A DNA stretch of 64,000 nucleotides from Myripristis murdjan (Eukaryota; Chordata; Actinopteri; Holocentriformes; Holocentridae): the NCBI RefSeq assembly GCF_902150065.1, contig NC_043983.1, forward strand, positions 16,623,821-16,687,820. The letters run 5' to 3'. How positions within the stretch are numbered: the first letter of the stretch is position 1; each line of letters opens with the position of its first letter. Below the pieces are notes generated by a model. The model worked only from the letters and a program-made list of their open reading frames with translations, did not search any database and had not been told where the DNA came from. The position numbers and the translations under genes are program-made. Shown here one piece after another: positions 10,125-26,802 of the stretch.

Positions 10125-12836
10125 GTGAATACAGTTATGAAAAACGTTTATTTATTGGATTTTTATGCCGAAAATAGAAACAAAGAGGAACAAATGTTAA
10201 TTGTTTTGTATTAGTTCAAGTTTGTTTTATAAGCCTGTATTTATAGGTTTATATTTTACATAGGTTTAAATTTTATATGGATATTGAACACTTCAGGTAT
10301 AATATTATCCTATACTCTTATAATAAGAGAGATGAAAAAAAAAAAAAAAGGTCTCTATGCCAAGGAAAGGATAAATAGGGAAGGGGAAATGTGTTGTTGA
10401 CAGCCTTGTAAGTTTGCACTGGTGCCAGAGTTTGGTGCCACTACTAATGGATTCAATGAGATGGTTATGTGAAGTCCCACTATGAACCACTGTACTTCTG
10501 CTGTTTGACCTTTGACAGGACAGAGATTTAACTATACAGCAAGACCCTGAAGACTGGTGGTTTTGGTCCAATGTGTGCATTAGTTGTCCTTTGCTCGTCT
10601 CAAAACATCAAGAGTCTGTCCAGCAGCTGCATAAAGCCAAGCAGCTTTATGCATTTCTTGGTACATGTGCATGTGCCTCCAGTCAAACTTTATTTTCTTC
10701 TAATGGCATCTGAATATTCATCTCATTCATCTCGTTGTATGATTTCAGCTCACAATCACAGAGCTTATTGCTTATGTTGTTCTGCTTCTGTGTGTGCACG
10801 CGTGCATGCATGCATGTGTGTGTGTCTGTGTGTGTGTGTGTGTGTGTGTGCGTGCGTGCGTGCGTGTGCATGTGTGTGTGGCCCTTTAAGAAATTTCAGG
10901 GAGTGTCCCCAGCAAATTGAATAATTGTTTAATGGCAACATTTAGCTTAATCTAATTAATATTTCATTTGGGGAATATCTTAAAATGTTTCCCCTTCTCT
11001 GCTATCCCCAGTGTTGTCTTTGCTTATACATAATAGAATAACATTTCTGCAGCAAATTACATCTGCTAATGATAATCTCTTGAGGCTGGTTAATGCCACC
11101 ACAGCATCTATAGGCTCAGACTGATGTGCAGGCAGGGCGACTCCCGTCCTTTTCAGATTGAAACAGAGATGGAGCTTCTAAATGGGACATCATTAACGCT
11201 GACCACCTGAACAGCTTTATGCTAAAAACATTTCCAAACATTCTGCAGAGAATTTTCACCAGAGTATTTCTAGTATATGTAGGCTATTCAAACCTGGTGC
11301 TCATTCCTCATCTATTTTCAAGAGTTTCGACAGGTCAGTGGTGAGCATTAAAGGCTGCATTAATGTTTCCATCCTCTCCATGATATCATAAGATACTTGA
11401 CATGAAACAATGTCTGTAGCCCATTTGGACAAGGAAATGCCAAAAATTCTGAGAGATGCTGAAATGCATTGAAAAGCAGCTGCTGAGGTTCAAAACAGAA
11501 TTATAAATCCTTGCCTGCACATGCAGTTTTTACAGTATTAACTGTATGATTACTTTGGCTGTGAATATGGGCGACATTCTTAAAATGAAACGCCAAACTG
11601 TCAATAAAATGATTCTCAAAATGTCTCCTGACTTTCAGCAGGCTAGAGCTGTGCACCAACTTACTAACAGAAAGGGAGTAACTGGTGGGTGAATTTGTAA
11701 ATTTCAATAACTGAATACTGGTTGAACACTTTCTTATCTTGTATGGAAGAAATGAAAATAGGTACACTGCAAAATAGAAGGCTGGGACAAAAATGTAACG
11801 AACAAATGTATTACATGAAGTACCCAACAGAGAGGTGCCAGTCAAAAATAAAGTATTTAAAGAAAAAAGAGCAAACATTTCAGCGACATCACTTTCATCA
11901 GTGCTGATGTGCAGTGTGCAGATTTTTTTCATTTTTTCTTCTAGTGACTACAAGTGATTTTTTGTTGTAATTGCTTGTTTCTGAAAAAGAAAAATAATCT
12001 ATCTTGCTAAAACAAAGAAACTAACATACTTTGATACAGTTCTGTTTAATACTTCTAAATTGTTCAATATGATATTGCATTTCATTTTATAACTGGAATA
12101 TTTAGATTGGATAACAAATTAATCTTGGTGAGAGGTCAGAAGTGTAGTCTATTTTCTCCATTGAAAGGGTATACATGACACAGTAAGAAACTAATTAGAA
12201 ACTAGTTTTTGAAAGCAGATTTTTTAAATATATATTTAAGGAAAATAATTGTCCCTGTCCCTCACTAACATTTCTGCTGAAGAACTCTGTTATGGATTAT
12301 TTTAAAGGAATTTCATTTATATAACAGTTCACAATGAAAACAAAGGACTGGGGGAATGCATCATGCAACCAGGCAAGTTTTGAGCCCCAGACATTGCAGA
12401 GGGGGGCCATTTAGAGACTTTTCCCCAGTTCTATTCAAAGTTTGTGCACGCCACTGCACCATATGCACCGTTTATGGTAATTTTCTTTTGTGCACCCACA
12501 TGACTTCCACAGCACTGTGATAATCTTGTCATGCATTCACACTATATCAAGTGGTGACGGTATATGAGACTCAGAAAAAATATGCCACTTTCATCTCAGG
12601 TGCCACTGGAATGTCAATCCATGTGACGCCGTTGCCATGGAAACACATTACCTCTCTGCATACTCCGCACCAAATCAACACTCCTTTTCATAACAAAATC
12701 ATCAAAAAGTTATGGCAGCCATTGTGAGTGTTCATGACAAATGTCAACTCAGGAGTGCTGATGTGAATGGGCATAATATGAACTGAAATTTTATGGGCAA
12801 AGTCTTATTATGACCTACATTATCTCCGGGTGCACT
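10125..12836. other. Intergenic, no gene recognised
   Basis: About 2.7 kb of AT-rich sequence between the ing5 side and the plekhb2 promoter. It holds a TG microsatellite (about 10810-10880) and an A run near 10333-10350. No exon with a recognisable protein or good splice pairing was seen on either strand. Confidence 0.5.
10810..10880. repeat. (TG)n microsatellite with GCATGC/CGTG interruptions
   Basis: Alternating purine-pyrimidine run of TG units, with CGTGCATGCATGC on the left and CGTGCGTGCGTGCGTG on the right. The overlapping open frames are low-complexity translations of this repeat and not genes. Confidence 0.9.
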
Positions 12837-13223
12837 CGATTTGGATGCCTCAGTTAGAGACTCTTTCATTATAAGTTTCACAATATCAAATATCAGTGCT
12901 CGCCCCGTCAACGTGACCAAACGGGTGCACTTAAAAACAAGCGCGCCCTACATTTTGCTAGCATTTTCCTTTCCAGCACAGTCAGCTGATCGGTTACGTC
13001 ATTCAAAACAAACAGCCAACGTCTCTCCGAAGAGGTTGAAGCTTCGCGAAGAGGCTCCGTGGGCGGGCCCGCGGTGGAGGCACGAATAACCGCTGTTTCC
13101 GCTAAACTGGCCAGGCTTTTTCTGCTTCCAGCAAGTCATCTTTTGCTATATTACATCTCTGTTCCTTGGTAGCTGTCTCTCAACTTGGTCAACTAACACT
13201 GCCATTTTCCTCCAGATAATCAA
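12837..13223 (+). promoter_or_regulatory. plekhb2 CpG-rich promoter and untranslated first exon
   Basis: The sequence turns CpG-rich here. Visible elements are TTACGTCA (a CRE-like site, 12994-13001) and a GC box GGGCGGGCC (13061-13069). A likely untranslated first exon ends at 13223 before GTAAGT, and the next exon starts at 14040. The open frame starting at 12841 has no recognisable product and is taken as a by-product of high GC. Confidence 0.55.
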
Positions 13224-14053
13224 GTAAGTAAATCGACTGTAGCGTTTCTGTTAACAAATTTACTGTTTCTCCACTGAGAAGGAGACGTTTCAGTGTTGTG
13301 ACGAAGACTGTTTGCCAGGTTTGTTAGCTACTGATCTACGAATCCTTACAAACTGAACAACTTCCCTGACATTAGGCCCCGCCGACTTGAAGAGCACAGA
13401 ATAAGCTTATCACACTTGACATTTTGACTTGACTTCTTCAATATAATATGCTCTCATTGGGTTACTGTGGTGTTTACATCATTATTTTTTCCACTCCAGA
13501 TGGCTTTATCATGATGAGCGACCTCTTGCTAATGCAAAGTACAACGACTAACGCTAGCTAACGTTTGAAGTCAGTTGCTACAACCAAGACTTGAAACCAC
13601 AGTAACCGACTTCTTCGATTTTAAAAATAAAAATCCTGGCATTGACCGCTATCTGAACTGTGAATCAGCCTGGCTTATGACTGAGGTGTACATGCTCAAA
13701 ATGTGTCATGTGATATGTTCAACTGATTTGTGATCCTGGGTGTAGTCTGACAGTAATCATGTGATTGTGTATGGTCATTGCTGATATGTCACTTTTGAAC
13801 AATAAACTTTCGTACCACTTCGAAGCGAGAGCTCTTGTTGGTGCTTTTATTCTGAATTGGAAGCACCAACATGGACTTTTGCCTTTGAGGATTGTGTTAG
13901 GGAAAACGCCACGCCCTTGCCAAAGCCCATACACACATCATTTTTATATATATATATATATATATACATATAACTGGGGCTTCATGGATGTATAGAAAGC
14001 TGTAGTAGCTCTAATGTTTTGTTTGTTTGTTTGTTTCAGGTGTGTCCTCTAAG

Positions 14054-17006
14054 ATGTCCATTGTGAAAAGTGGTTGGCTCCACCGACAGAGTGAGTAGGC
14101 CTACAACAGTTTCTTCATTGTTGCTGCATGTTGCATAAACCTGTGATAAATAGTGAGGCGCAGTTGTGCCCAAATGTCAAATATCTAGTGAGTGGAAATT
14201 CTTGCATAAATAATTTTGGTTTGGATTGGGTTTGACTGCAACACATTTCTATGTCAGGCACCATATTGCGTCGGTGGAAGAGAAACTGGTTTGACCTGTG
14301 GGCTGACGGGCGACTGGTGTTCTATGATGACCAACAACGCCGAGACATGGAAGATGATATCCACATGAGGGTAGACTGCATTAATATCCGCAGTTCCACT
14401 GCATGTCAAGGTACTTATCTTAACAAGGCTTATCTGTTGCATGGTGTCCTCAATGGACATTTTGAGCAGCAACCTGTCCAGCTGATTTTAATTTGCTCCG
14501 CTTGAACCTTTGTCCTGCTGTCTGCGTCCTCAGACCTGAACCCTCCAGAGGGCAAGAGCCGTGATGCCCTGCTGCAGATTGTGTGCAGAGATGGACGGGT
14601 CATCAGCCTCTGTGCAGACAGTGCAGATGATGCTCTGTAAGATCGCTTTAAGATCCCTTTATCCTTCTTATTGTCATTATGCCAATTTGATGAATAATTT
14701 CAGTGTCTTTACTTTTGACTGTGGGGTCCTTTAGTTTTATTTACCTTAGTGGTGATGAACTTTAATGTCGTCATATTTGCTTATAAAAAGCTATATTATT
14801 ATTTAATTTAATAATAAACTTGGCATCAATTCACAAATGAAAACCTTGCGACTCTCTGTTGCAGGGCATGGACCATGGCACTTCAAGATGCAAGAATAAA
14901 TACGGTAGGTTTCTGCTTAATCTGAGATGCTGGAGTTTTTGTTTTGTTCATCAAAAACAAGACATGATGATAATAATTCTATCTAAAATAAATCTTTTAT
15001 TAGACAAATATACTGTATGACCTACATTGGAGAACCAAGTTAACCATGAGATATTACAAATGTGACTGAAATGGTCTCAGAAAAAAAAATCCCTGGTGCT
15101 GGATTGATAATTCTGCAGGGAGAGAAATAATGAAGTACCAGTAAAGAACCTCCATTTGGAAGCAAATCAGGAAGGCTATAATGACAGCATATGTTCCAGT
15201 CTATTCATTTGGAAATTTTACATTTCATGAAAATAAAATGAGTAGCATTGGTTAATGCTGAAATTTACCAATATTTGCCTTTGACCAATCTTAATATAAC
15301 ACATATTTGTTATCATCATGCTCACCTTTCAGGAGATGGAAACTCATTGGTTTATTTTATATTTTTCAGGTGGTCGGTTCTCCTCAGATTGGCTTTGCAC
15401 AAGAAGTGCTTGCCTCCGCTCCTCCTCCCTACACAGAATATGCAGCCCCACCTCAGGTAACGTGAGCGAATAACTTGAAAATGACATTAATTTGCTCAGA
15501 AGTCTTGGGGGCAGTTTCCTGGACAGACATTTAATTAAGACAGAACTAGTTCTACATCCAGAATCCAGACTGTCTAAAGTCCACTTTAAGATGATTGGAC
15601 TCTGGAGTTATTGATTTAAATTTAAAGTGATTTGAACCAGTGGAATACCAGTCCCACGTTTTTCTTGGTTTAGGCACCACCTTTGGGGTATTTTGGAGGT
15701 AATTTTTTCCATTTTGTATGGCAATTTTCTGGTAATTATTTATTCATAATCTTGTAATTTCTTAATAATTTCATGCTAATTTTCAGGTTATTTCTTACTA
15801 ATATGCTCATCCCCTTTTTGCTGTGTTGCAGAAAAAAAAATTGCTCAAAGGATTAATTTGAAAACTCAATCATGCTCATAAATCCTGGACTAGTAATTCA
15901 TTTTGATTTTTTTGTTTGTTTGTTTGTTTGTTTTTGTTTGTTTGTTTGTTTGTTTTTGTCAAACAATGTCTGGATATATTTTCTTGAACATTTGACAAGT
16001 AAAAGGAAAATAACCTTTTTTGTGAACTCCTAATCAATCATAACTCAGTACAATACTGCTTTACTCTTATTTACATATATAAACAAGCCCCTATCTCCAG
16101 CTAACTGAGATGGGAAAAAACTTGATAATAGAAGAACCATCTTTTAAAGGAAAAATCCTCTCAAAACATTCAAGCAGCTCTTGGCATTTTGATTGCATTT
16201 AACTTGTTAACTGATGTGTGAGTGTGTCTGACGGTACATTTATTCTTTAAAGGTCAAAGATAAGAACAAATTATTCAAAGACTTTATCTGATTATTCATT
16301 TTAAGAACACAACACAATATTCCATTTGAAATAGCTTTTTTTTCAATAACTTTTGAAAAAAAAATTCCACCAGGTTTATGCCCCAGGTCCTTATGGAGAC
16401 TACGTTGCACCTCCACCACATGGTACACAAATCGTCTACTCCGCTGATGGGCAGCCTTATGCCGTTGCATATCCCTATCAGTACCAAGGTAAAGAGAAAG
16501 GCAGTGATGGTTCAAGACTTGCAAGTTGAATTGTACAGATTAAAAACATATTGATAAGAGATTTTTTTCACTGGTGTGATTCAGTAAACACCATAGTATA
16601 CAATTATTCTCATATATCCTTCTCTATGCCTTTTAAACAGTAAACAGCAGTTGCAAGTGACTGTGTTGAACATATTGATTTAAGAGTCGCATGTTCGTTT
16701 TGAACCCTTGAAGTTTTGATGTTGATGGTATATTTGTCAAATGTTATGTTAAAGCAGGCTTTGAGATAGCAGTGTTTCACATGAAACACTGGCTGTGTGT
16801 TTTCTGAGGTGCATGAGGTATGTATGTTTCTGTCTAGGAATGAATCTTACCTTCTTGCATGTTTCCCAGGTGCGTACCCGCCTCCTGGAGTGAATCATGT
16901 CATCCTTCGAGAGCGCCAGCGTGACGACGGAGGAGACGTGGCTTTGGGCATGCTTGCTGGGGCGGCGACTGGATTGGCACTCGGCTCTCTCTTCTCCGTC
17001 TTTTAA
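14054..17006 (+). CDS. plekhb2: Pleckstrin homology domain family B member 2 (evectin-2)
   Basis: Evectin-2 is a recycling-endosome protein whose PH domain binds phosphatidylserine; it supports retrograde traffic to the Golgi. Coding exons are 14054-14090 (the exon starts at 14040), 14258-14410, 14534-14636, 14865-14904, 15370-15456, 16374-16488 and 16870-17006. The joined frame gives 223 residues; human PLEKHB2 has 222. The PH domain fills roughly residues 1-108 (KSGWLHRQ, RRWKRNWFDLW, DCINIRS, LQIVCRDG). A Pro/Tyr-rich middle (PPPYTEYAAPP) follows, then a hydrophobic C-terminal anchor (GMLAGAATGLALGSLF). The acceptor of the first coding exon is built from a (TTTG)n repeat ending TTTCAG. Confidence 0.96.
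15911..15957. repeat. (TTTG)n repeat in a plekhb2 intron
   Basis: TTTG units with two longer T interruptions lie between coding exons 15370-15456 and 16374-16488. No function is suggested. Confidence 0.85.
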
Positions 17007-20000
17007 AGTCTTTATAGGAACTGTAACCCTACTAATGTACATCTAGTGGCACAGCATATCCCATATTTGCAGCATTTTGGCTTCTTCTCTGTGCCGCCAC
17101 ATGGAGACGAAGTAAAATGTGTCTGTGTTGGGCTAGTTCCACCGCTGAAGCATGATTGTGATGTGCCAGTGAATTACTCCTCTTGTGTCCCTACCAAAGG
17201 CTTCTATATTTAAATACTGTTAGCACTTTCTAATAGGTCCTCCTGCTGTGGCAGTGTTGTACTCCCTTTGTTTTGTCTAAATATGAATGTACCTGTCAAG
17301 AAACACACAGAATTATTTAAATAGCAGAAAAGTGACTCCTTTCAGGTTATGTACATTTCAGGTCCTCCCAGCAGATGTTTCAAACAGTTCATTGTAGTAA
17401 GCAGTGTGTTTGAGTCATACCTGGGTTTATTCCAATTTCACTGAGCACATTTCGTCCACATTTGCTGTTTGTTCATTATGTTGAGGAATTTGTGTTTGCT
17501 TTTGCACGGGTTTTGTCATTGTCCCTGTATATTTTTTTCCTTTGCTGTTTTACTTTACTCCATGTGTACTGTGTGACTACTTTGGTTGTCAATATACAGC
17601 GTGTTTCCAGATGCTCAAATGGTTTGTGGCTGAGGCAGGCTGAGGTGATGTGTAGTGTAAGGAAATGTGCATGTGCAAAGCAATAATCAGTGTCATTTGG
17701 CGTTCTGGGGAAATCTGCTTGTGGTGGCCTTTCTGATGTTGTCACCACAAATACATTTGCATTTGGGAAACACGTGCATGCGTAAACTGTGCTTTGACGT
17801 GAAAAGGGACTTCACTCTTAATTCTTAAATTTGCATGCCATTTATATGATGATTTTTCACTGGCAGCTGATGATACTTAAGGTTTCACTCATTTCATTTC
17901 ACGTTAGCCGGTGTTTTGAAGTTTAGTTACATTTCAGTTAGCCTTAACTTGTATTCCACACTCCAAATGACTTGAATATTTTCAGGTTTTGCCATGATTC
18001 ATGTTATTTATGATTTTACTTATGTACTTTGAAATTCTCATTTGTGCTTGATAGAAAAGGCATAGATTGGTTTAGTCTGCTTTTCAAACTGATAAATGAC
18101 ACATCACCAGGAATGAGATTTACTGAAAAAAAAATCTAGAAAACTTGCATCTCCTAAGGATTGCCATTGAAAAACCTTGCACCTTAGTGCTATAGGCATA
18201 ATATCACTGTCTTTTTTTCCATGGGTCTTACAAATTGTTTGAAGATGTGAAATGAAGTTCAAACCAGTTACTTCAATCCTCTTATGTACTAATCTAATTA
18301 TGTATTTACCTGACATTTGAAGTTAAGATATCTGACATTTAGCTAAGAAATGTATTTTAACTACTAAATATATTCACAAAGTCATTACTGAGTCTTTGAC
18401 TTTTTTTTTTTAACAAAAAAATCTCTATCTCTAGGACACAAGTGCAAATGACCGCCTTATTTAGCAGAACAACTTTTATTTATGTAACCGCTGTAATTTC
18501 CATGAAAAAGAAAATATATATTTTAGGTAAACCCAAAAGCAAAGTTATTTTCAGTACATTGACAGGATCCATAAATAATTCAGAAGAGAACCTTAGAGAG
18601 GCTGCTGAGCACTAAAGTCTGTAAAAGTTGGAGCCGTTTCAGTAACACGGCTCTTCACAACAAGGAATTGACACTTTTCAACAAAAAACATCATACATAA
18701 AACAGAACAGTACATGTGTTTTACATAACATAACAAGGAATTTAGCATAAAAGATTTGAGGAAAAAGTGCAAACTCTGTAAAGGCATGAAAAAGAGAACG
18801 TGTACGAGCTTCTTAGCACTTTGGCACTTCCTATTAACTATTTCAGATTTGGCAAAATGTGCAAAGTACAATCCAAATGAGGCAGATAAAAGAATTATTG
18901 CACAATATTTTACCTTTCTCATTAAGGTCAGTAACAACTCAAACTAAGCATTCTTTCTTGAAGCTGTTAATAATAATAAAAAAAAACTTAATTAGGCTCT
19001 AGAAAAGTATGTACAAAGCCTTCTTATACAGTGCTATCCAAATCTCAATTTCTCCCTAAAAATGATTGGTAAACCAGCGTTTTCCATCACCATTTTTCAT
19101 CTGCTTACACTATGTGAATAATCTAATACAGTATACCTGACCTTATAGGCAGTGTGTGTTAGAGTCTTTAAATAAAGCCATAACAATCCCCATGGAGGGC
19201 TTATGGAAGTGGACTAAGTGATCTACTTCCATGCTAAATATCAGTGTTGACTTTCTGTGATAGTTACACTCTGAGTTTTTAAAAATTTCTTATGATCTAA
19301 TGGCGAAGGTTTATTGGGTTCTATTAAGATTGTACCAGTGCTGTCATCTGCAAAATGTGTGTGTTTGGTTTTAGTTAAGATTCAGCTGGAATAAATAATG
19401 GATTTTTAAGCAAGAGCAAATATATTGCTGACCATCTCCAACAAGGACAAACTCAACAGGATCCAACATGCTGCCTCCAAAATCATCCACTCCCCCACAC
19501 CCAATATCTCAGGCATGAACGACAGAACCATCACACGCCTTGCACTCACAATAGTCAATGACCCCGATCAACCCCTCTGCCCACGTTTTCCACTCCTGCC
19601 ACCAGGCTGTAGGTACACGACTCTGAAATGAGGAGTTTTGTCCTTTCTGCCATAGCAGCACCAAACAAACTGCCTCGCTTCTTTAAATATTTTACTGCAC
19701 TGAGTGGCAATCAGAGCGGGAACTGATGGACCGGAGACGCCTGCGTTTGTATCACCTCAAAAATGTCTTTATCCTCATCAGTTAATTTCATGCCAGAGAA
19801 GACATCAAAAAATATTTACATTTTAGCAGACTGTTTTCCTGTTGCTTGCTTTTAAAACACACATAAAAAAGCAGACATTAAAGAGATTTAATGGCATTAC
19901 AGCTACTTCAAACAACCTACTGATTTTCCCCGCAGAGAACAGAGATCCTGGCTGTGTGTGTGTTTTCCTGGAACATGGAGAGGGAAACACATTTTTAAGG

Positions 20001-20583
20001 GATACAAATCTTGGCAGAACAGGTGAACCAGTGGATTGATTCAAAAGCAAGCTGCCATCACAGCAACGTGTCTGAAAGGGAAATTTTTTGAAAAACTGAC
20101 TGAGATTTTTCCTTTAAAGGCAAACACTAATACCCAAAATGCTACCACTGATAGTGGGGATTTTCTCTAGTTTTCTTTGACCTTTTTTTTTTGTAAAGCA
20201 ATGATGAATTTGCACTGCGAAAATCATGTCACAAAAATTCCACAGCCATACCATAACATAAATGCTTTAAGTGCAATACAATTCCCCTAGGACTAAAAGA
20301 AGAGGTATTAAGTGCTGGAAAGAATTTCTGAAACTACATAGAAAATGTATTTATCCACTGAAGCCATTACCATCTACATACTTTAAGAAAAGTAATTCTG
20401 ATGAGCTTCATTTATCCTTAAAATAACAAGCTGATATAACTCGGGTTGGAAACAAAATATCAGTCTAAAGTTAAAGAAACATGAATCCTTGTGAATAAGC
20501 AGCAGAGAAGTACCTGTGAGCCTCAGTGGATGCATAAAAGGATATGGAGGAGTGATACACTTGTGAGTACAGTTTGAGTATTA
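17007..20583. other. 3' UTRs of plekhb2 (+) and vps4b (-) with an embedded LINE scrap
   Basis: No coding exon was recognised. The left part should be the plekhb2 3' UTR. A minus-strand AATAAA (TTTATT about 18477-18482) would serve vps4b and give it a 3' UTR of about 2.1 kb that includes the LINE fragment near 19420-19700. I could not fix the plekhb2 cleavage site, so the transcripts may overlap. Confidence 0.45.
19418..19700 (+). mobile_element. L2-like LINE fragment (end of reverse-transcriptase ORF)
   Basis: The translated plus strand reads KLNRIQHAASKII, then RLALTIVNDPDQPL and RFPLLPPGCRY. This is the pattern at the C-terminal end of fish L2/CR1-type LINE ORF2, with the downstream KLPRFF-like block also visible near 19665. 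It is a short 5'-truncated piece, and the frame is open only from 19425 to 19631. It lies in the convergent space between plekhb2 and vps4b. The clade (L2 against Rex1/CR1) is not certain. Confidence 0.7.
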
Positions 20584-25859
<5,276 letters not shown>

Positions 25860-26802
25860 AGGTGTTGTTATGGTCTAACTCTATAGTCTTCCGCGGCGTC
25901 TTCTTTTTCTACTGTGAATGAACTGATAAACGTGTGATTTCTCGTTTTTGCAACTATTAACTATGGTATTTCATTGTATATTTTAGCAGTTAGCTTATAA
26001 CTTAGAGCGCAAAAAGTTGAAATCTTCCCGACAGATGTTCTCTTCCGCGTCAGCGTGTTGAGTGCTACTTCCGTGGTGATCACATGACCTTGTTATTATG
26101 GACTACTTTCTGAAAACAAGCTACTGTAATGTGCTCCACATTTCCTGCATTTTTGAGAGGAATACAAGGATGCAAATGAACATATAAAGGTACTTATAAT
26201 TTAGACTACATTGTGCTTTCAGCAATCTGTACAAAAAAAAAAAAAGAAAGAAAAAAAGAAAATACGATGCATTGGTGGATTGCAACATGGGTGGTGCACA
26301 GGTGTCATGCAAACTTCCACAGGGAGGTGTGTGTCTTTGTGGGAGTTTCTGAAGAAAACACTGACCTCTAGTGAATATTGGTTATGGTTGGTATCATATT
26401 CCTGGTCTGCACTGGAAATCCTCATCCCGGAGCCAAAGCAATTAGTGACAGATTTCCACTTCTCCATTATTAACAAATTTACACTTTATTCCATTTACTA
26501 AAAAGGCAAATAAAATGTTGCAAAATATCTAGAAATCTTACAACACTCAGGGGGAAAACATTTAAATAAAAAAATAAATGCATAGAGAACAACACCACAA
26601 ATGAAATAATGCACATGGCAAACAAATGCATTTTGGTCGTCCATTATATTTCTCTATATTTAGTTTAATCAAAATATGACAACTCCATTTCAGCCGACAA
26701 TCAAAAGCAAGCACCATTTATACTTTCTGGTTGAATTGATTTGACACTTTGTTGTTGCTCCGTTTCCCTTGATGATCTGATGACGGGAGTCTGAGGTTGT
26801 CA
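25860..26802. promoter_or_regulatory. vps4b promoter and ankrd29 3' UTR
   Basis: Both genes read leftward, so this space holds the ankrd29 3' UTR and then the vps4b promoter. A minus-strand AATAAA (TTTATT 26485-26490) lies 313 bases past the ankrd29 stop. Nearer vps4b are two CTTCCG ETS-type sites (about 26042 and 26069) and GATCACATGACC (about 26078-26089), an E-box close to the lysosomal CLEAR consensus. A purine run lies at about 26231-26260. Confidence 0.45.

Noticed and set aside
10571-10924. 117-codon frame rich in Cys and Val
   Set aside because: Half of it is translated (TG)n microsatellite.
11501-11932. 143-codon minus-strand frame between ing5 and plekhb2
   Set aside because: Phe/Ser/His-rich, no domain and no promoter-like context; looks like chance in AT-rich DNA.
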